The position numbers were made by a program, and so were the translations under genes. From positions 443,812-507,811 of the forward strand of contig NC_087080.1 in assembly GCF_026151205.1 (NCBI RefSeq): DNA of 64,000 nt, read 5' to 3'. The notes below the pieces were generated by a model, which was not told the origin of the DNA, searched no databases, and saw only the letters and a program-made list of their open reading frames with translations. This DNA comes from Bolinopsis microptera. Taxonomy: Eukaryota; Ctenophora; Tentaculata; Lobata; Bolinopsidae. This document shows, piece after piece, positions 13,401 to 22,496 of the stretch (position 1 is the first letter of the stretch; each line of letters opens with the position of its first letter).

Positions 13401-16400
13401 TGTACCTGAAATGTGAGATGATCTCCTACCCGTTCAGGGCTGATGACGTCACTGATGACGTCACCAGACAGCTCTCTTTCAGTCCGCTCAGTTTAGAGTC
13501 TGACAGTGAGTTAACAGTGTTTAGTGTGTCTTGTTAAACTTATAATTATCAAAAAACATTGTTACATATTATGTCTGATTAAACATTGTTAAATATTATG
13601 TCTGATTGATATAAGAATATAATTTGGTATGAGAGAATCTTCTCCTTGATTTGATGATATCACATGTAAAATCCTTTACTTTAACAGTAACAAAGTCAGT
13701 GTAACTATAATAGTTACAAAGACAGTGTTACTATGGTAACTTTACCACTCCCCCTTTCTCCTCTCAGTTGACGACTCGTTCTGCTACGAAAACAGAGGAG
13801 AAGAGTTCGCTCCCACACGTTTCTACAACGCCACGGTCAACGGACACGGGTAAGTGGCTTTTTATAGCTGTGAGTTGATTCACGATGTCAATCCTTCGCA
13901 GCTCGGTGAGGCACAGTGGTGCATCTCGCCGATCTACCGAAGGTTGCGACTTGCGAGAAGCATTATTGGATGCGCGCGCGCGACCCAGTAGTGCATCGCG
14001 CTACAAAGCTGTGAGGGATCTCTCAGACACTTAATACTTTAGTTACTATAGCAATTATAATCCATGCTCTATAATACTCTTGTTGCTATAGCTACTATAA
14101 TCCATACTCTATGCTCTTGTTGCTATAGCTACTATAATCCATACTCTATAATACTCTTGTTGCTATAGTAATTATAATCCATACTCTATGCTCTAGTTGC
14201 TATAGCAACTATAATCCATACTCTATAATACTCTTGTTGCTATAGCAACTATAATCCATACTCTATGCTCTAGTTGCTATAGCAACTATAATCCATACTC
14301 TATAATACTCTTGTTGCTATAGCAATTATAATCCATATGCTCTATAATACTCTTGTTGCTATAGCAACTATAATCCATACTATATAATAATCTTGTTGCT
14401 ATAGCAACTATAATCCATACTCTATGCTTTAGTTGCTATAGCAATTATAATCCATACTCTATGCTCTAGTTGCTATAGCAACTATAATCCATACTCTATA
14501 ATACTCTTGTTGCTATAGCAATTATAATCCATACTCTATGCTCTAGTTGCTATAGCAACTATAATCCATACTCTATAATACTCTTGTTGCTATAGCAATT
14601 ATAATCCATGCTCTATAATACTCTTGTTGCTATAGCAACTATAATCCATACTATATAATACTCTTGTTGCTATAGCAACTATAATCCATACTCTATGCTT
14701 TAGTTGCTATAGCAATTATAATCCATACTCTATGCTCTAGTTGCTATAGCAACTATAATCCATACTATATAATACTCTTGTTGCTATAGCAACTATAATC
14801 CATACTCTATGCTCTAGTTGCTATAGCAATTATAATCCATACTCTATGCTCTAGTTGCTATAGCAACTATAATCCATACTCTATAATACTCTTGTTGCTA
14901 TAGCAATTATAATCCATACTCTATGCTCTAGTTGCTATAGCTACTATAATCCATACTCTATGCTCTAGTTGCTATAGCAATTATAATCCATACTCTATGC
15001 TCTAGTTGCTATAGCTACTATAATCCATACTCTATGCTCTAGTTGCTATAGCAACTATAACCCATACTCTATGCTCTAGTTGCTATAGCAACTATAACCC
15101 ATACTCTATACTCTAGTTGCTATAGCAACTATAATCCATACTCTATGCTCTAGTTGCTATAGCAACTATAATCCATACTCTATAATACTCTTGTTGCTAT
15201 AGCAATTATAATCCATACTCTATGCTTTAGTTGCTATAGCAATTATAACCCATACTCTATGCTCTAGTTGCTATAGCAACTATAACCCATACTCTATGGT
15301 CTAGTTGCTATAGCAACTATAACCCCATGTAATCTCACTTCCACTGCAGGTGTAAGAACTGGATATAGCAACTATAACCCCATGTAATCTCACTTCCACT
15401 GCAGGTGTAAGAACTGGATATAGCAACTATAACCCATGTAATCTCACTTCCACTGCAGGTGTAAGAACTGGATATAGCAACTATAACCCAATGTAATCTC
15501 ACTTCCACTGCAGGTGTAAGAACTGGATGGACACTCAGCACCCGGAAGCGGGAGATAACACGTACTGCGCTAATCCTGACCCTAAACAGAAGAACGAGCC
15601 GTGGTGCTACACCCACGACCCTGCCGTGGAATGGGAATACTGCTCTGTTCCTAAGTGTGGTCAGTAGTGTTACTATTATCTAATACTGTTCAGTTCCTAA
15701 GTGTGGTCAGTAGTGTTACTATTATCTAATACTGCTCTGTTCCTAAGTGTGGTCAGTTTTACTTTATATAGTCACTAATATTATCTAATACTGCTCTGTT
15801 CCTAAGTGTGGTCAGTAGTGTTACTATTATCTAACACTGTTCAGTTCCTAAGTGTGGTCAGTAGTGTTACTATTATCTAATACTGCTCTGTTCCTAAGTG
15901 TGGTCAGTTTTACTTTATATAGTCACTAATATTATCTAATACTGCTCTGTTCCTAAGTGTGGTCAGTAGTGTTACTATTATCTAATACTGCTCTGTTCCT
16001 AAGTGTGGTCAGTTTTACTTTATATAGTCACTAATATTATCTAATACTGCTCTGTTCCTAAGTGTGGTCAGTTTTACTTTATATAATAGTGTTACTATGG
16101 TTACATTACCTTATATGGTAGTTTGCAGACAATTAACCACCTTGATCCTCCCTCAGTATGGGACTTTGAGTGCTACACTGGTACCGGGTTTGAGTACAGG
16201 GGTACTCTAGCTCGCACGGAACAAGGCTACACTTGCCAGAACTGGCAGAGCGACTGGCCCCATCCTCATGTTAGTTTAATACTTTATTTGTTATTTGCTA
16301 AACTTTATTTAGGAGGAGAACTTAATACGAGACTAAGCGGCTCCTTCATAAAATAACGAAATGTTTATCTGCAGAGTTATCACCGTGGTAACGGGGCAGG

Positions 16401-17074
16401 AGACCATAACTACGGCAGAAACCCGGGTAACAACGAGCGAGCCCCGTGGTGCTTCACAACCAACCTTTTCAAAAGATGGGACTACGTTAACCCTGGACGA
16501 TGCAGTGAGTAATTTCATTATTAGTGCTCCATCTCCTTATATGGGCATCACGTAGGGAGAGCTTCATCTCCTTATATGGGCATCACGTGGGGAGAGCTTC
16601 ATCTCCTTATATGGGCATCACGGAGGGGGGGAGCTACTTTTAAAGCTAGTGTAGATTGGTAATGAACTAAGAACATTCATAAAGTTCTTCCCACTACTTC
16701 GTAGCAACTAGCAATTTATTGTATTTGAGATAATGTGAGGTTAATAGCGAGTTAATGGTGAGTGGGGGGGGGGGGGTGCAATTAACGGTGGATATTTTTG
16801 GCCCAATCTCCAGTTACTGAGCTTTTGTAGAACACGATCTAATTTTAACGTCATACAGCTCTCTAACAGCCTGCAGTCCGCGGTTGTGTAGCAATAGACT
16901 GACGGGTGCATTATAAAGCGTTATCTGGTATTAAACTATAGAAACTGGGTTATATTAGTGTTACTATACATCACTATGGTGACTGCATACATTACTATGG
17001 TAACTATATAATATGTGCTTATATATTATGTTGTTTTTTCAGGTCGTGACAAGTTCCCATTCTACAAAGAATAG
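4304..17074 (+). CDS. Cysteine-rich (GCC2/GCC3-like) and double-kringle extracellular protein, 3' part of gene, 12 exons
   Basis: I can join 4304-4485, 4818-4980, 8671-8782, 9024-9101, 9315-9430, 9921-10020, 13260-13505, 13768-13849, 15514-15659, 16157-16269, 16375-16504 and 17043-17074. All introns are GT-AG and every phase matches, giving about 500 residues and a TAG stop. In order, the protein has about five ephrin-receptor-like cysteine repeats (CxxCxPGxxS pattern), a roughly 80-residue domain of unclear type, kringle 1 (exons 8-9) and kringle 2 (exons 10-11), then a short tail. Kringle hallmarks such as PWCYT, WEYC and PWCFT are visible. Such modules belong to secreted or cell-surface proteins that bind other proteins. 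No transmembrane segment is seen, so the recovered part looks extracellular. The N-terminus and signal peptide are not in the recovered exons. The introns are almost entirely minisatellites, and intron 6 contains a retrotransposon. The assignment of domains is by pattern; the exact orthologue is unknown. Confidence 0.85.
4818..4980 (+). CDS. Exon 2: GCC2/GCC3 cysteine-rich repeat
   Basis: The acceptor 'acaccag' and donor CAG|GTATTA bound 163 bases. Phase 2 is received and phase 0 left. The translation contains CDMCEPGAFSDNTG and CSLCSPGHVVDISG, ending CDACPQGYEQ. The last 30 bases and the donor are the founder of the 43-bp array that fills the next intron. Confidence 0.9.
4950..8600 (+). repeat. 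43-bp minisatellite that repeats the exon 2/intron boundary ~84 times
   Basis: Each unit holds the last ~30 bases of exon 2 (codons for CDACPQGYEQ), the splice donor CAG|GTATTA and about 10 bases of intron. Variants include 'gggtac/ggatac', 'cctcag/actcag', 'gaacag/gaacac' and 'gtaatat'. In the exon frame the sequence past each donor is GTA TTA TAA, so failure to splice at the first donor ends translation at once. Because 43 is not a multiple of 3, later copies lie in rotating frames. Confidence 0.95.
8671..8782 (+). CDS. Exon 3: GCC2/GCC3 cysteine-rich repeat
   Basis: Acceptor 'atgatttcag', donor G|GTTAGT, 112 bases, phase 0 in and phase 1 out. Reads CKICPEGTYTDSEGSDNC then CPRGTYQNKQG, a clear CxxCPxGTY repeat. 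Confidence 0.9.
8783..8913 (+). repeat. Short ctagtaaccag array and duplicated exon 3 end
   Basis: About eight copies of an 11-bp (partly 19-bp) unit are followed at 8874-8913 by a second copy of the exon 3 terminus (CVSCPSGTYQNKQG, donor G|GTTTGT). The copy has no acceptor of its own, so it is probably not an exon. Confidence 0.75.
9024..9101 (+). CDS. Exon 4: cysteine-rich repeat segment
   Basis: Acceptor 'actatatcag', donor T|GTAAGT, 78 bases, phase 1 in and out. Reads GGNTCSPCPDGKTTSAEGTT, then EKCY. Downstream, 9118-9175, are two poly-C runs each next to a copy of 'cagtgttattgt(a/t)agtattgaatg', a further partial copy of this exon's 3' border. Confidence 0.88.
9315..9430 (+). CDS. Exon 5: GCC2/GCC3 cysteine-rich repeat
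   Basis: Acceptor 'acttttgcag', donor ATG|GTGGGT, 116 bases, phase 1 in, phase 0 out. Reads CPIGYHRNSDTNDCDECSQG, SFTDTVESPECTPCAM. The donor position is inferred from the phase of exon 6. Confidence 0.85.
9455..9835. repeat. 33-bp minisatellite (GTTACGCCACTGTAACACAC)
   Basis: About 12 copies of a 31-33 bp unit in intron 5. The unit is a multiple of three, so open frames of 88-158 codons appear on both strands; I take these as by-products. A related core (GTTACGCCACTGCAAC) recurs at 28150-28300. Confidence 0.9.
9921..10020 (+). CDS. Exon 6: end of cysteine-rich region
   Basis: Acceptor 'ttgtctccag', donor G|GTAAGT, 100 bases, phase 0 in, phase 1 out. Reads GFFNPIRRQRKCLQCPVKHW then TRSTGSIHPTDCI, completing the repeat begun in exon 5. 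Confidence 0.88.
10021..10565. repeat. 19-bp minisatellite (agtaacctagtaaccagat), left part
   Basis: About 29 copies in intron 6. The array resumes at 13188-13245 beyond the retrotransposon, so the element landed inside it. Confidence 0.92.
10566..13187 (-). mobile_element. 5'-truncated non-LTR retrotransposon (RLE class) inserted in intron 6
   Basis: The element spans about 10580-13173 and is flanked on both sides by TTACTAGATAGTAA (10566-10579 and 13174-13187). This variant of the host array is unusual ('ctagatag' rather than 'ccagatag'), so sharing it supports a 14-bp target duplication, although the repeat setting keeps some doubt. The 5' end is cut within the start of the reverse transcriptase domain (SSPGPNGVPY...). 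The 3' tail of about 150 bases after the stop has no poly-A. The orientation is antisense to the host gene. Confidence 0.85.
10732..13149 (-). CDS. Reverse transcriptase with C-terminal restriction-like endonuclease (R2/RLE-type), 5'-truncated
   Basis: This is an intact 805-codon frame, open to the truncated 5' end; the listed start is GTG, not a real initiator. RT motifs are complete. Motif A is VDLMNAYGRVP (Asp ~126), motif B is GLFQGDPLS (~182-190), and motif C is FADD (~227-230). A CCHC-type knuckle (CPLCGRQQCNLKHILTC, ~569-585) precedes a PD-(D/E)xK nuclease with RPDVVIYS (Asp ~685) and VILIELT (Glu ~700). This is the domain order of R2, R4, NeSL and related site-selective or RLE-bearing non-LTR elements, which prime reverse transcription from a nick made by the nuclease. 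The N-terminal DNA-binding zinc fingers of a full element are missing. No stop or frameshift over 800 codons suggests a young insertion. The exact clade is not assigned. Confidence 0.9.
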   Translation of the reverse strand: MPYIVYKRCARLRELLYACISKLWLSNSVPLQWRIGESILLPKTTDLSDPGKFRNITMTNTSGKVAMGMLADKMLDYMTTNKYIDTSVQKGFLRKMPGCIEHTQALMEELRDAKSKRRQVYAVWVDLMNAYGRVPHELIVFALRHYKFPEEVVQYIVKYYDELVVRVKTKKWKSEWFYYLIGLFQGDPLSVVLFLIAFNLLLDLLQVDRTLGYKPSFSSEPTTNRAFADDLTLLSDRLDKMKRLVGQMEEFLAWTRTMRAKPSKCIALGMKVVDNTYRSFDPEIIIANEKVAYLGDTPIKFLGHWIYVNLGQDETRELITTQLSGQLEKVDMAELSGPSKCWIYNHMLTSKVQWNIMIYNLPVSFIQTLEALCTRYLKKWLGVTTSISNSVLYRSKDHFGLSLKQISNLYKCLQVSKAYMLKTSVDPKVREVFEYRENTNRDKKRWDYTKELTNRERDLYFKELIGYVQTREGAGIGFGDQRRKKNKKEQLVEIIKSLKEEELLQTLYDKRVQGKFLTWENTMQLDTGWQSLLYTLSPELTKFHLNAIHDVASTPSNLQLWNYSSTNNCPLCGRQQCNLKHILTCCPVSLKQGRYNWRHDQVLRVIVQPIAEKLREINSATPKTEVKREWRKFVSGKGTYRKPEVRLTEEPHLLDEGNDWKLVFDEDERTRQFPQHIVNTALRPDVVIYSNTLRKVILIELTCGNEENFEDQRSRKEKRYEELMVEIETAGWEGYLFTVEVGCRGFYHHTLPRIFNFLNITRAKKKRALNTTAVVSLKGSYTIWLSRYNKTWSDNWQLAERPCPV
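13188..13245. repeat. 19-bp minisatellite, right remnant
   Basis: Three copies of the array found at 10021-10565, separated from it by the retrotransposon. Confidence 0.85.
13260..13505 (+). CDS. Exon 7: ~80-residue domain, possibly beta/gamma-crystallin-like
   Basis: Acceptor 'ctctatcag', donor A|GTGAGT, 246 bases, phase 1 in and out. The translation runs GPIMTMCDGTNMTGNC..., then SLEVKAGKFKVCSG and YLKCEM. The 'C-x5-G-x-C ... SLxVxxGxFxxC' spacing is faintly reminiscent of beta/gamma-crystallin-like folds, but I would not assign it. N-glycosylation sequons (NMT, NCT) fit an extracellular domain. Confidence 0.85.
13768..13849 (+). CDS. Exon 8: first half of kringle 1
   Basis: Acceptor 'ctcctctcag', donor GG|GTAAGT, 82 bases, phase 1 in, phase 2 out. 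Reads DDSFCYENRGEEFAPTRFYN then ATVNGHG; kringles begin with Cys-Tyr and a Gly, and are commonly split by one intron at this point. Confidence 0.9.
14041..15330. repeat. 31/39-bp minisatellite with GTTGCTATAGCAAC palindrome
   Basis: About 38 copies in intron 8. The unit is the perfect 14-bp palindrome GTTGCTATAGCAAC followed by 'tataatccatactctat', with or without 'aatactct'. Long and short units alternate in blocks, indicating higher-order duplication. Confidence 0.93.
15325..15513 (+). repeat. Three decoy copies of the exon 9 acceptor
   Basis: Units of 53-56 bp contain 'cacttccactgcag', the first 15 bases of exon 9 and a piece of the upstream X-box array. Splicing to a decoy would read TGT AAG AAC TGG ATA TAG, an immediate stop. 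The last copy runs into real exon 9. Confidence 0.9.
15514..15659 (+). CDS. Exon 9: second half of kringle 1
   Basis: Acceptor 'cttccactgcag', donor G|GTCAGT, 146 bases, phase 2 in, phase 1 out. Reads CKNWMDTQHPEAGDNTYCAN, then NEPWCYT and VEWEYCSVPKC, the canonical kringle end. The donor is weak; reading through gives CGQ and a TAG stop, so a shorter isoform ending after kringle 1 is conceivable. Confidence 0.92.
15660..16095 (+). repeat. Eight decoy copies of the exon 9 3' end and donor
   Basis: Units of 45 and 57 bp repeat 'ctctgttcctaagtgtg' (codons for CSVPKC) with the donor GTCAGT, followed by 'tagtgttactattatcta' or 'ttttactttatatag'. In the exon frame many copies read GGT CAG TAG, a stop. 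Confidence 0.92.
16157..16269 (+). CDS. Exon 10: first half of kringle 2
   Basis: Acceptor 'atcctccctcag', donor T|GTTAGT, 113 bases, phase 1 in, phase 0 out. Reads VWDFECYTGTGFEYRGTLAR, then CQNWQSDWPHPH, matching the CYxGxGxxYRGT and CQxW kringle signatures. Confidence 0.92.
16375..16504 (+). CDS. Exon 11: second half of kringle 2
   Basis: Acceptor 'tttatctgcag', donor A|GTGAGT, 130 bases, phase 0 in, phase 1 out. Reads HNYGRNPGNNERAPWCFTTN and RWDYVNPGRC. This corresponds to the NYCRNPDxxxxPWC block of kringles, with the usual first Cys of that block replaced by Gly. Confidence 0.92.
16515..16632. repeat. 37-bp tandem repeat, three copies
   Basis: The unit contains 'ctccttatatgggcatcacg'. 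Its core is shared with the much larger array at 23365-25610. Confidence 0.85.
17043..17074 (+). CDS. Exon 12: last coding exon of the kringle gene
   Basis: The acceptor 'gttttttcag' has a good pyrimidine tract. It joins in phase 1 and encodes SRDKFPFYKE followed by TAG. Confidence 0.85.
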
Positions 17075-17128
17075 TAATAATATCAAGATATCCTTTGGTT
17101 ACCATGGAAACTATCAAGATATTCCTGC

Positions 17129-17134
17129 AATAAA
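17129..17134 (+). promoter_or_regulatory. Candidate polyadenylation signal AATAAA
   Basis: AATAAA lies 55 bases after the stop of the kringle gene. The following 400 bases are AT-rich and non-coding. Confidence 0.5.
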
Positions 17135-17559
17135 CGTGATTTTAATTTTAAGTATTGTTTGTTCTATAGAGTAAAATATAACAGACTGTGTTTCAATTGG
17201 TTTATAAAGTAATTATAAATTGATACACAAAAATCACTTCTTGTACTGAAAGTAGAAGGACTATTGAGTTGTTGAAACATATTTAATAACAAAATTTGTA
17301 GCTATTTTTATGCATATTCTCATTCAAATAGTGAAATTCAAAAATTAATTAAACTCAAAGTTGTTCAATTAATTTTGTTGTAAAAATGGGGGATGAAAAT
17401 TAGCTTAACTTAGAATTAAAAACAAAAACTTTGCCAAAGCATAAAGTGAGGTTCACGTGTAAAATGTAAAATGAAAAGCCGCGCGCGAACCATCATTTAA
17501 TTTTGATTTCTTGGAGCAGTTCAAAGAAATTCACTTCCACTTTACTTAGTCAGTCTTAA

Positions 17560-18515
17560 TTTGGTTACTTAGTCAGTGTTACTATGGTTACTTAGTCAGT
17601 GCTACTATAGTTTCTTAGTTAGCGTTACTATGGACATGGTTACTTAGTCAGTGCTTCTATGGTTACTATAGTTACTATGGTTACTATAGTTACTATAGTT
17701 ACTATGGTTACTGTGGCTACTGTTGTTACTATGGTTACTATAGTTACTATAGTTACTGTGGTTACTGTGGTTACTATAGTTACTATAGTTACTATAGTTA
17801 CTGTGTTTACTGTGGTTACTATGGCTACTGTTGTAAGTTGTTACTATGGTTACTCTGGTTACTGCGGTTACTATGGTTACTATAGTTACTATGGTTACTA
17901 TAGTTACTAGAGTTACTTTGGTTACTGTGGCTACTGTTGTTACTATGGTTACTATAGTTACTATGGTTACTATAGTTACTATGGTTACTATAGTTACTAT
18001 GGTTACTATAGTTACTATAGTTACTATGGTTACTATAGTTACTATGGTTACTATAGTTACTATGGTTACTATAGTTACTATAGTTACTATGGTTACTGTG
18101 GCTACTGTTGTTACTATGGTTACTATAGTTACTATAATTACTATAGTTACTGTGGTTACTGTGGTTACTATAGTTACTATAGTTACTATAGTTACTGTGG
18201 TTACTGTGGTTACTATGGCTACTGTTGTTACTATGGTTACTATAGTTACTATGGTTACTATAGTTACTATGGTTACTATAGTTACTATGGTTACTATAGT
18301 TACTATGGTTACTATAGTTACTATAGTTACTATGGTTACTATAGTTACTATGGTTACTATAGTTACTATGGTTACTATAGTTACTATGGTTACTATAGTT
18401 ACTATGGTTACTATAGTTACTATGGTTACTATAGTTACTATAGTTACTGTGGTTACTATGGTTACTATAGTTACTGTGGTTACTGTGGCTACTGATGTTA
18501 CTAGGGTTACTATGT
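17560..18515. repeat. GTTACT-based satellite (ggttactatagttactat)
   Basis: About 950 bases of hexamer-derived 6/12/18-bp repeats. Because the unit is a multiple of three, long frames of VTIVTM (plus) or NHSNYS (minus) appear; neither looks like a protein. A five-copy 'ttactatgg' block follows at 18768-18818. Confidence 0.95.
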
Positions 18516-19434
18516 TGATATGAGAACAATGTCGGCAGTGCTGCAAGACAAAGTGCTATGATAAGAATTAATCCCCTGCAAGCTCTACATGCCACGAGCC
18601 CACTAAGACGGCTACTGAAAGCTAATTAATCTAGCGGATAAGACTCTCTGGCCACGTGTTTAATGTTTTGCGATTAGAATGACACGTGTTTTACAACATA
18701 TCTAGTTTTGTGAGTGTGTGTTGTGTGGTGTTTTATGTGTTACACGTAGTAAGCAGGTTCCAGTTTGTTACTATGGTTACTATGGTTACTATGGTTACTA
18801 TGGTTACTATGGTTACTACAGGAAAATACCTGGATTACAGATCTGAACTGACAGAGTAAAGGTGTTACTAGTAATGACAAATATATTACATAATATTGTA
18901 TCTTTTCATTTATTGCAAGATATCTATCATGGTCTATCATGGTTACCATGGAAACTATCCAACTCGAATCTTCGCGTTTTCCTCCCATCTTTGCAATTAA
19001 TCACTTCTAACGTTTATAAATCTGGGTAAAATAATTTTGCTGAATATTCTTTCAACTCTTTTAATGTGAAATATGGTTTGCAAGACACTTGACAGTACTA
19101 TTTATTTGCAATACTCGCATGTTTAGTACGCATTTTTAGTGTAACTGCACTATACTCCTACTACTACTTTGTCTTGGGCGGCCTTGTTGTGCTCTATCTT
19201 TCTTGAGCATTTGTAGGTAGGATGGTAGTGTGGATGTGAGATGGTGGGCCGGTATATGTAGTGTAGTGCTGTCACCTAACTAGGACTGAGTGCAGTAGGG
19301 CGGTAGTGTGGAAGTAAGTATGTAAGTGTACACTATGTCTATACTACTATAGATGCAGATTATTCGTAAAATTGGGGTGAGGGTAAAAATATAAATAAAA
19401 TAAAGGAAAATAACAAAAATAGGCACTATCCGTC

Positions 19435-19880
19435 GCGGAGTCGAGTCCGCGGCGGAGCCGCCGGACTCCGAGCGGACTCCGAGCGGACTCCGGCGGAGCC
19501 GCCGGACTCCGAGCGGACTCCGGCGGTGCTCCGCCAAAATGTATTTACAGTGGACTCGAGTACATTTTGGCGGACTCCGAGCGGAGCCGAGCGGACTCCG
19601 AGCGGACTTTAAAGTCCGCCGCGGAATCCGAGCGGCTCCGCGGCGGCTCGGCGGAGTGTCCGCCGCGGACTAAGCCACTAGGCGGACTCCGGTCCGCCGC
19701 GGACTCCGGCGGAGTGCTTGGCGGACTCCGCCGGACCTCTCCGCCAGACTTGAATCCGGCGGAGTCCGGCGGAGCTTGGCGGACTCCGCCAGCTCGGCGG
19801 ACTCCGCTCGGAGTCCGCCGGACTCCAACAGAGTCCACTGACTTCCGACCTCCGTCTTCCGACCCTCGGCTAAATTTGTC
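19435..19880. repeat. GC-rich subterminal repeats (cggactccg/cggagtccg), left arm
   Basis: Dense copies of a short palindromic motif combining CGGACTCCG and GCGGAGTCCGC, far richer in GC than the rest of the window. The same block lies inverted at about 22035-22475. Subterminal repeats of this kind are typical transposase-binding regions of foldback and MITE-like elements. Confidence 0.85.
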
Positions 19881-22034
19881 ACGTGACATACAACATAGCA
19901 TTTTGCAATATTGTGGTCAGATGAAAAGGTCGCTAGTGATAAACTTTAACCATTACCCTCACAATGTCAATAGTGTACAACTCTAGTCCTAACTTTGACC
20001 CTATATTGTATAAACGTTGACCCTAACCCTCCACCAAACCGTCCGCAGCGAAATATCAATGTCATTGACTGGTCACGTGACCAACACAATTTTTGTCATA
20101 TTATCTCATATGGGGAAGCGTTTTTAGTTTTACATTTTACCCTACACGTTGCATGTGGCGTCATTCGGCCGGATCCCAGCAAGCAAAAATACGTTGACCA
20201 TCACAGGACGACGCCAGCCAGCACTCTCTACGCTCTTCGAGCTCCGATCGTCCTGTGACGAAGTAAGGACGAAGCCTGAGGTCCTCAGGTAACATCGACC
20301 ACCGATTGAAAATTCAAAGATTTTTTGACATAAAGGTCAAATGTAAAGCTAAAATCTTGATGCTGATTGATTGACGACGTCAATTTTTGAGCACAGCGCG
20401 AGCGCATGCGGAAAAGGACCGCGTAGCTAGTCAAGATGTTGATAAATATTTGGCTTGTGGCGCGATGTGTTGCTCTAACTCCCAGAAAACCTTACCGCCT
20501 GCTGGGCTTGCTAGAGGTGATAGATTTTCAACAGCACGTTTGGCGTCGCGCGTCACATCGAGTTTACCTTTCACACGCTGCATTTAGTTTAGTAGTCATG
20601 ACAACGACATGACTTTGCAAAGTTTAAAAGCTGCAATCTTCAATTTAGCCAAATATCAAACTTTTCGGTTTAATTCAGAATCTAAGTTGTCCCCAATTGT
20701 GCTCCTGGGGAGCCTCCTTTAAATTTACGAGACGGACATTTTGTTGAAAACCGGAAGGTTCTATCTATTTTACTTTTGGAGATATTGCCCGGCCGGTAGG
20801 GTTTGCTGGGCTATAGCCCTCTCGCTTGCAGTAGGGCGCGACCGCCGGAAATGACTTGTGGAACAAGCGCGCCCGCAGCGGCGCGAAAGCACCTGGTTAG
20901 CTAAATGAACGCGATGTGCCTTGCATTCTAGGATGAAATCCTACTAGCTGACGCCACTCGCAGCTGTGATGTTCGCTGTACGTCAGCGATCGAAATTTAT
21001 ACGCGTATCACCCGTTAAGATGTGCCACCCGACGCGCCACGCAATTTTTCTCGTTGCTCGTCGCACGTCGACGAACAACGAAGCTCGTTGCGACGCGCAA
21101 TGAGCTGCCAGGCTAGGACATCGTCCTGGTCCAAAAATTTAATGAGGGCGCCGACTTCCACTCTGGCTAGGTTTCTTCTGGCAAAATTTGTTGGACCAGG
21201 ACGATGTCCTAGCCTGGCAGCTCATTGCGCGGCGCGTCGCAACGAGCTTCGTTGTTCGTCGACGTGCGACGAGCAACGAGAAAAATTGTGTGGCGCGTCG
21301 AGTGGCACATCTTAACGGGGGATACGCGTATAAATTTCGATCGCTGACGTACAGCGAGCAGCACAGCTGCGAATGGCGTCAGCTAGTAGGATTTCATCCT
21401 ACAAGGCACATCGCGTTTACCTAGCTAACCAGGTCATTTCCGCCTCCGGCAGTCGCGCGCTACTGCAAGCGAGAGGGCTATAGTTAGAGCAACACATCGC
21501 GCCACAAGCCAAATATTTATCAACATCTTGACTAGCTACGCGGTCCTTTTCCGCATGCGCTCGCGCTGTGCTCAAAAATTGACGTCGTCAATCAATCAGC
21601 ATCAAGATTTTAGTTTTACATTTGACCTTTATGTCAAAAAATCTTTGAATTTTCAATCGGTGGTCGATGTTACCTGAGGACCTCAGGCTTCGTCCTTACT
21701 TCGTCACAGGACGATCGGAGCTCGAAGAGCGTAGAGAGTGCTGGCTGGCGTCGTCCTGTGATGGTCGACGTATTTTTGCTTGCTAAAAACGCTTCCCCAT
21801 ATGAGATAATATGACAAAAATTGTTTTGGTCACGTGACCAGTCAATGACATTGATATTTCGCTGCGGACGGTTTGGTGGAGGGTTAGGGTCAACGTTTAT
21901 ACATTATAGGGTCAAAGTTAGGACTAGAGTTGTACACTATTGACATTGTGAGGGTAATGGTTAAAGTTTGTCACTAGCGACCTTTTCATCTGACCACAAT
22001 ATTGCAAAATGCTATGTTGTATGTCACGTGACAA

Positions 22035-22475
22035 ATTTAGCCGAGGGTCGGAAGACGGAGGTCGGAAGTCAGTGGACTCTGTTGGAGTCCGGCGGACTCC
22101 GAGCGGAGTCCGCCGAGCTGGCGGAGTCCGCCAAGCTCCGCCGGACTCCGCCGGATTCAAGTCTGGCGGAGAGGTCCGGCGGAGTCCGCCAAGCACTCCG
22201 CCGGAGTCCGCGGCGGACCGGAGTCCACCTAGTGGCTTAGTCCGCGGCGGACACTCCGCCGAGCCGCCGCGGAGCCGCTCGGAGTCCGCGGCGGACTTTA
22301 AAGTCCGCTCGGAGTCCGCTCGGCTCCGCTCGGAGTCCGCCAAAATGTACTCGAGTCCACTGTAAATACATTTTGGCGGAGCACCGCCGGAGTCCGCTCG
22401 GAGTCCGGCGGCTCCGCCGGAGTCCGCTCGGAGTCCGCTCGGAGTCCGGCGGCTCCGCCGCGGACTCGACTCCGC
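22035..22475. repeat. GC-rich subterminal repeats, right arm
   Basis: Reverse-complement counterpart of 19435-19880. Open frames here (up to 236 codons on the minus strand) mirror those of the left arm and are not regarded as genes. Confidence 0.85.
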
Positions 22476-22496
22476 GACGGATAGTGCCCAAAAATA

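Larger units (their letters stand above)
19414..22496. mobile_element. Foldback element with ~1.3-1.7 kb inverted arms and 8-bp target duplication
   Basis: The element is 19422-22488. It starts GGCACTATCCGTCGCGGAGT and ends with the reverse complement of that sequence. It is flanked by identical CAAAAATA octamers (19414-19421 and 22489-22496). The left arm (to ~21140) and right arm (from ~21184) are near-identical reverse complements around a ~44-base loop. The right arm lacks about 335 bases present at ~20480-20812 and ~60 bases near 20130-20190. No transposase is recognised; the small frames are shadows of the GC-rich repeats. An 8-bp duplication fits hAT, P, Merlin or KDZ-type elements; I cannot choose. 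Confidence 0.9.

Noticed and set aside
17644..18595. Overlapping frames of 225-300 codons of VTIVTIVT or NHSNYS type
   Set aside because: They follow the 6/18-bp satellite, are open on both strands and have no non-repetitive domain.
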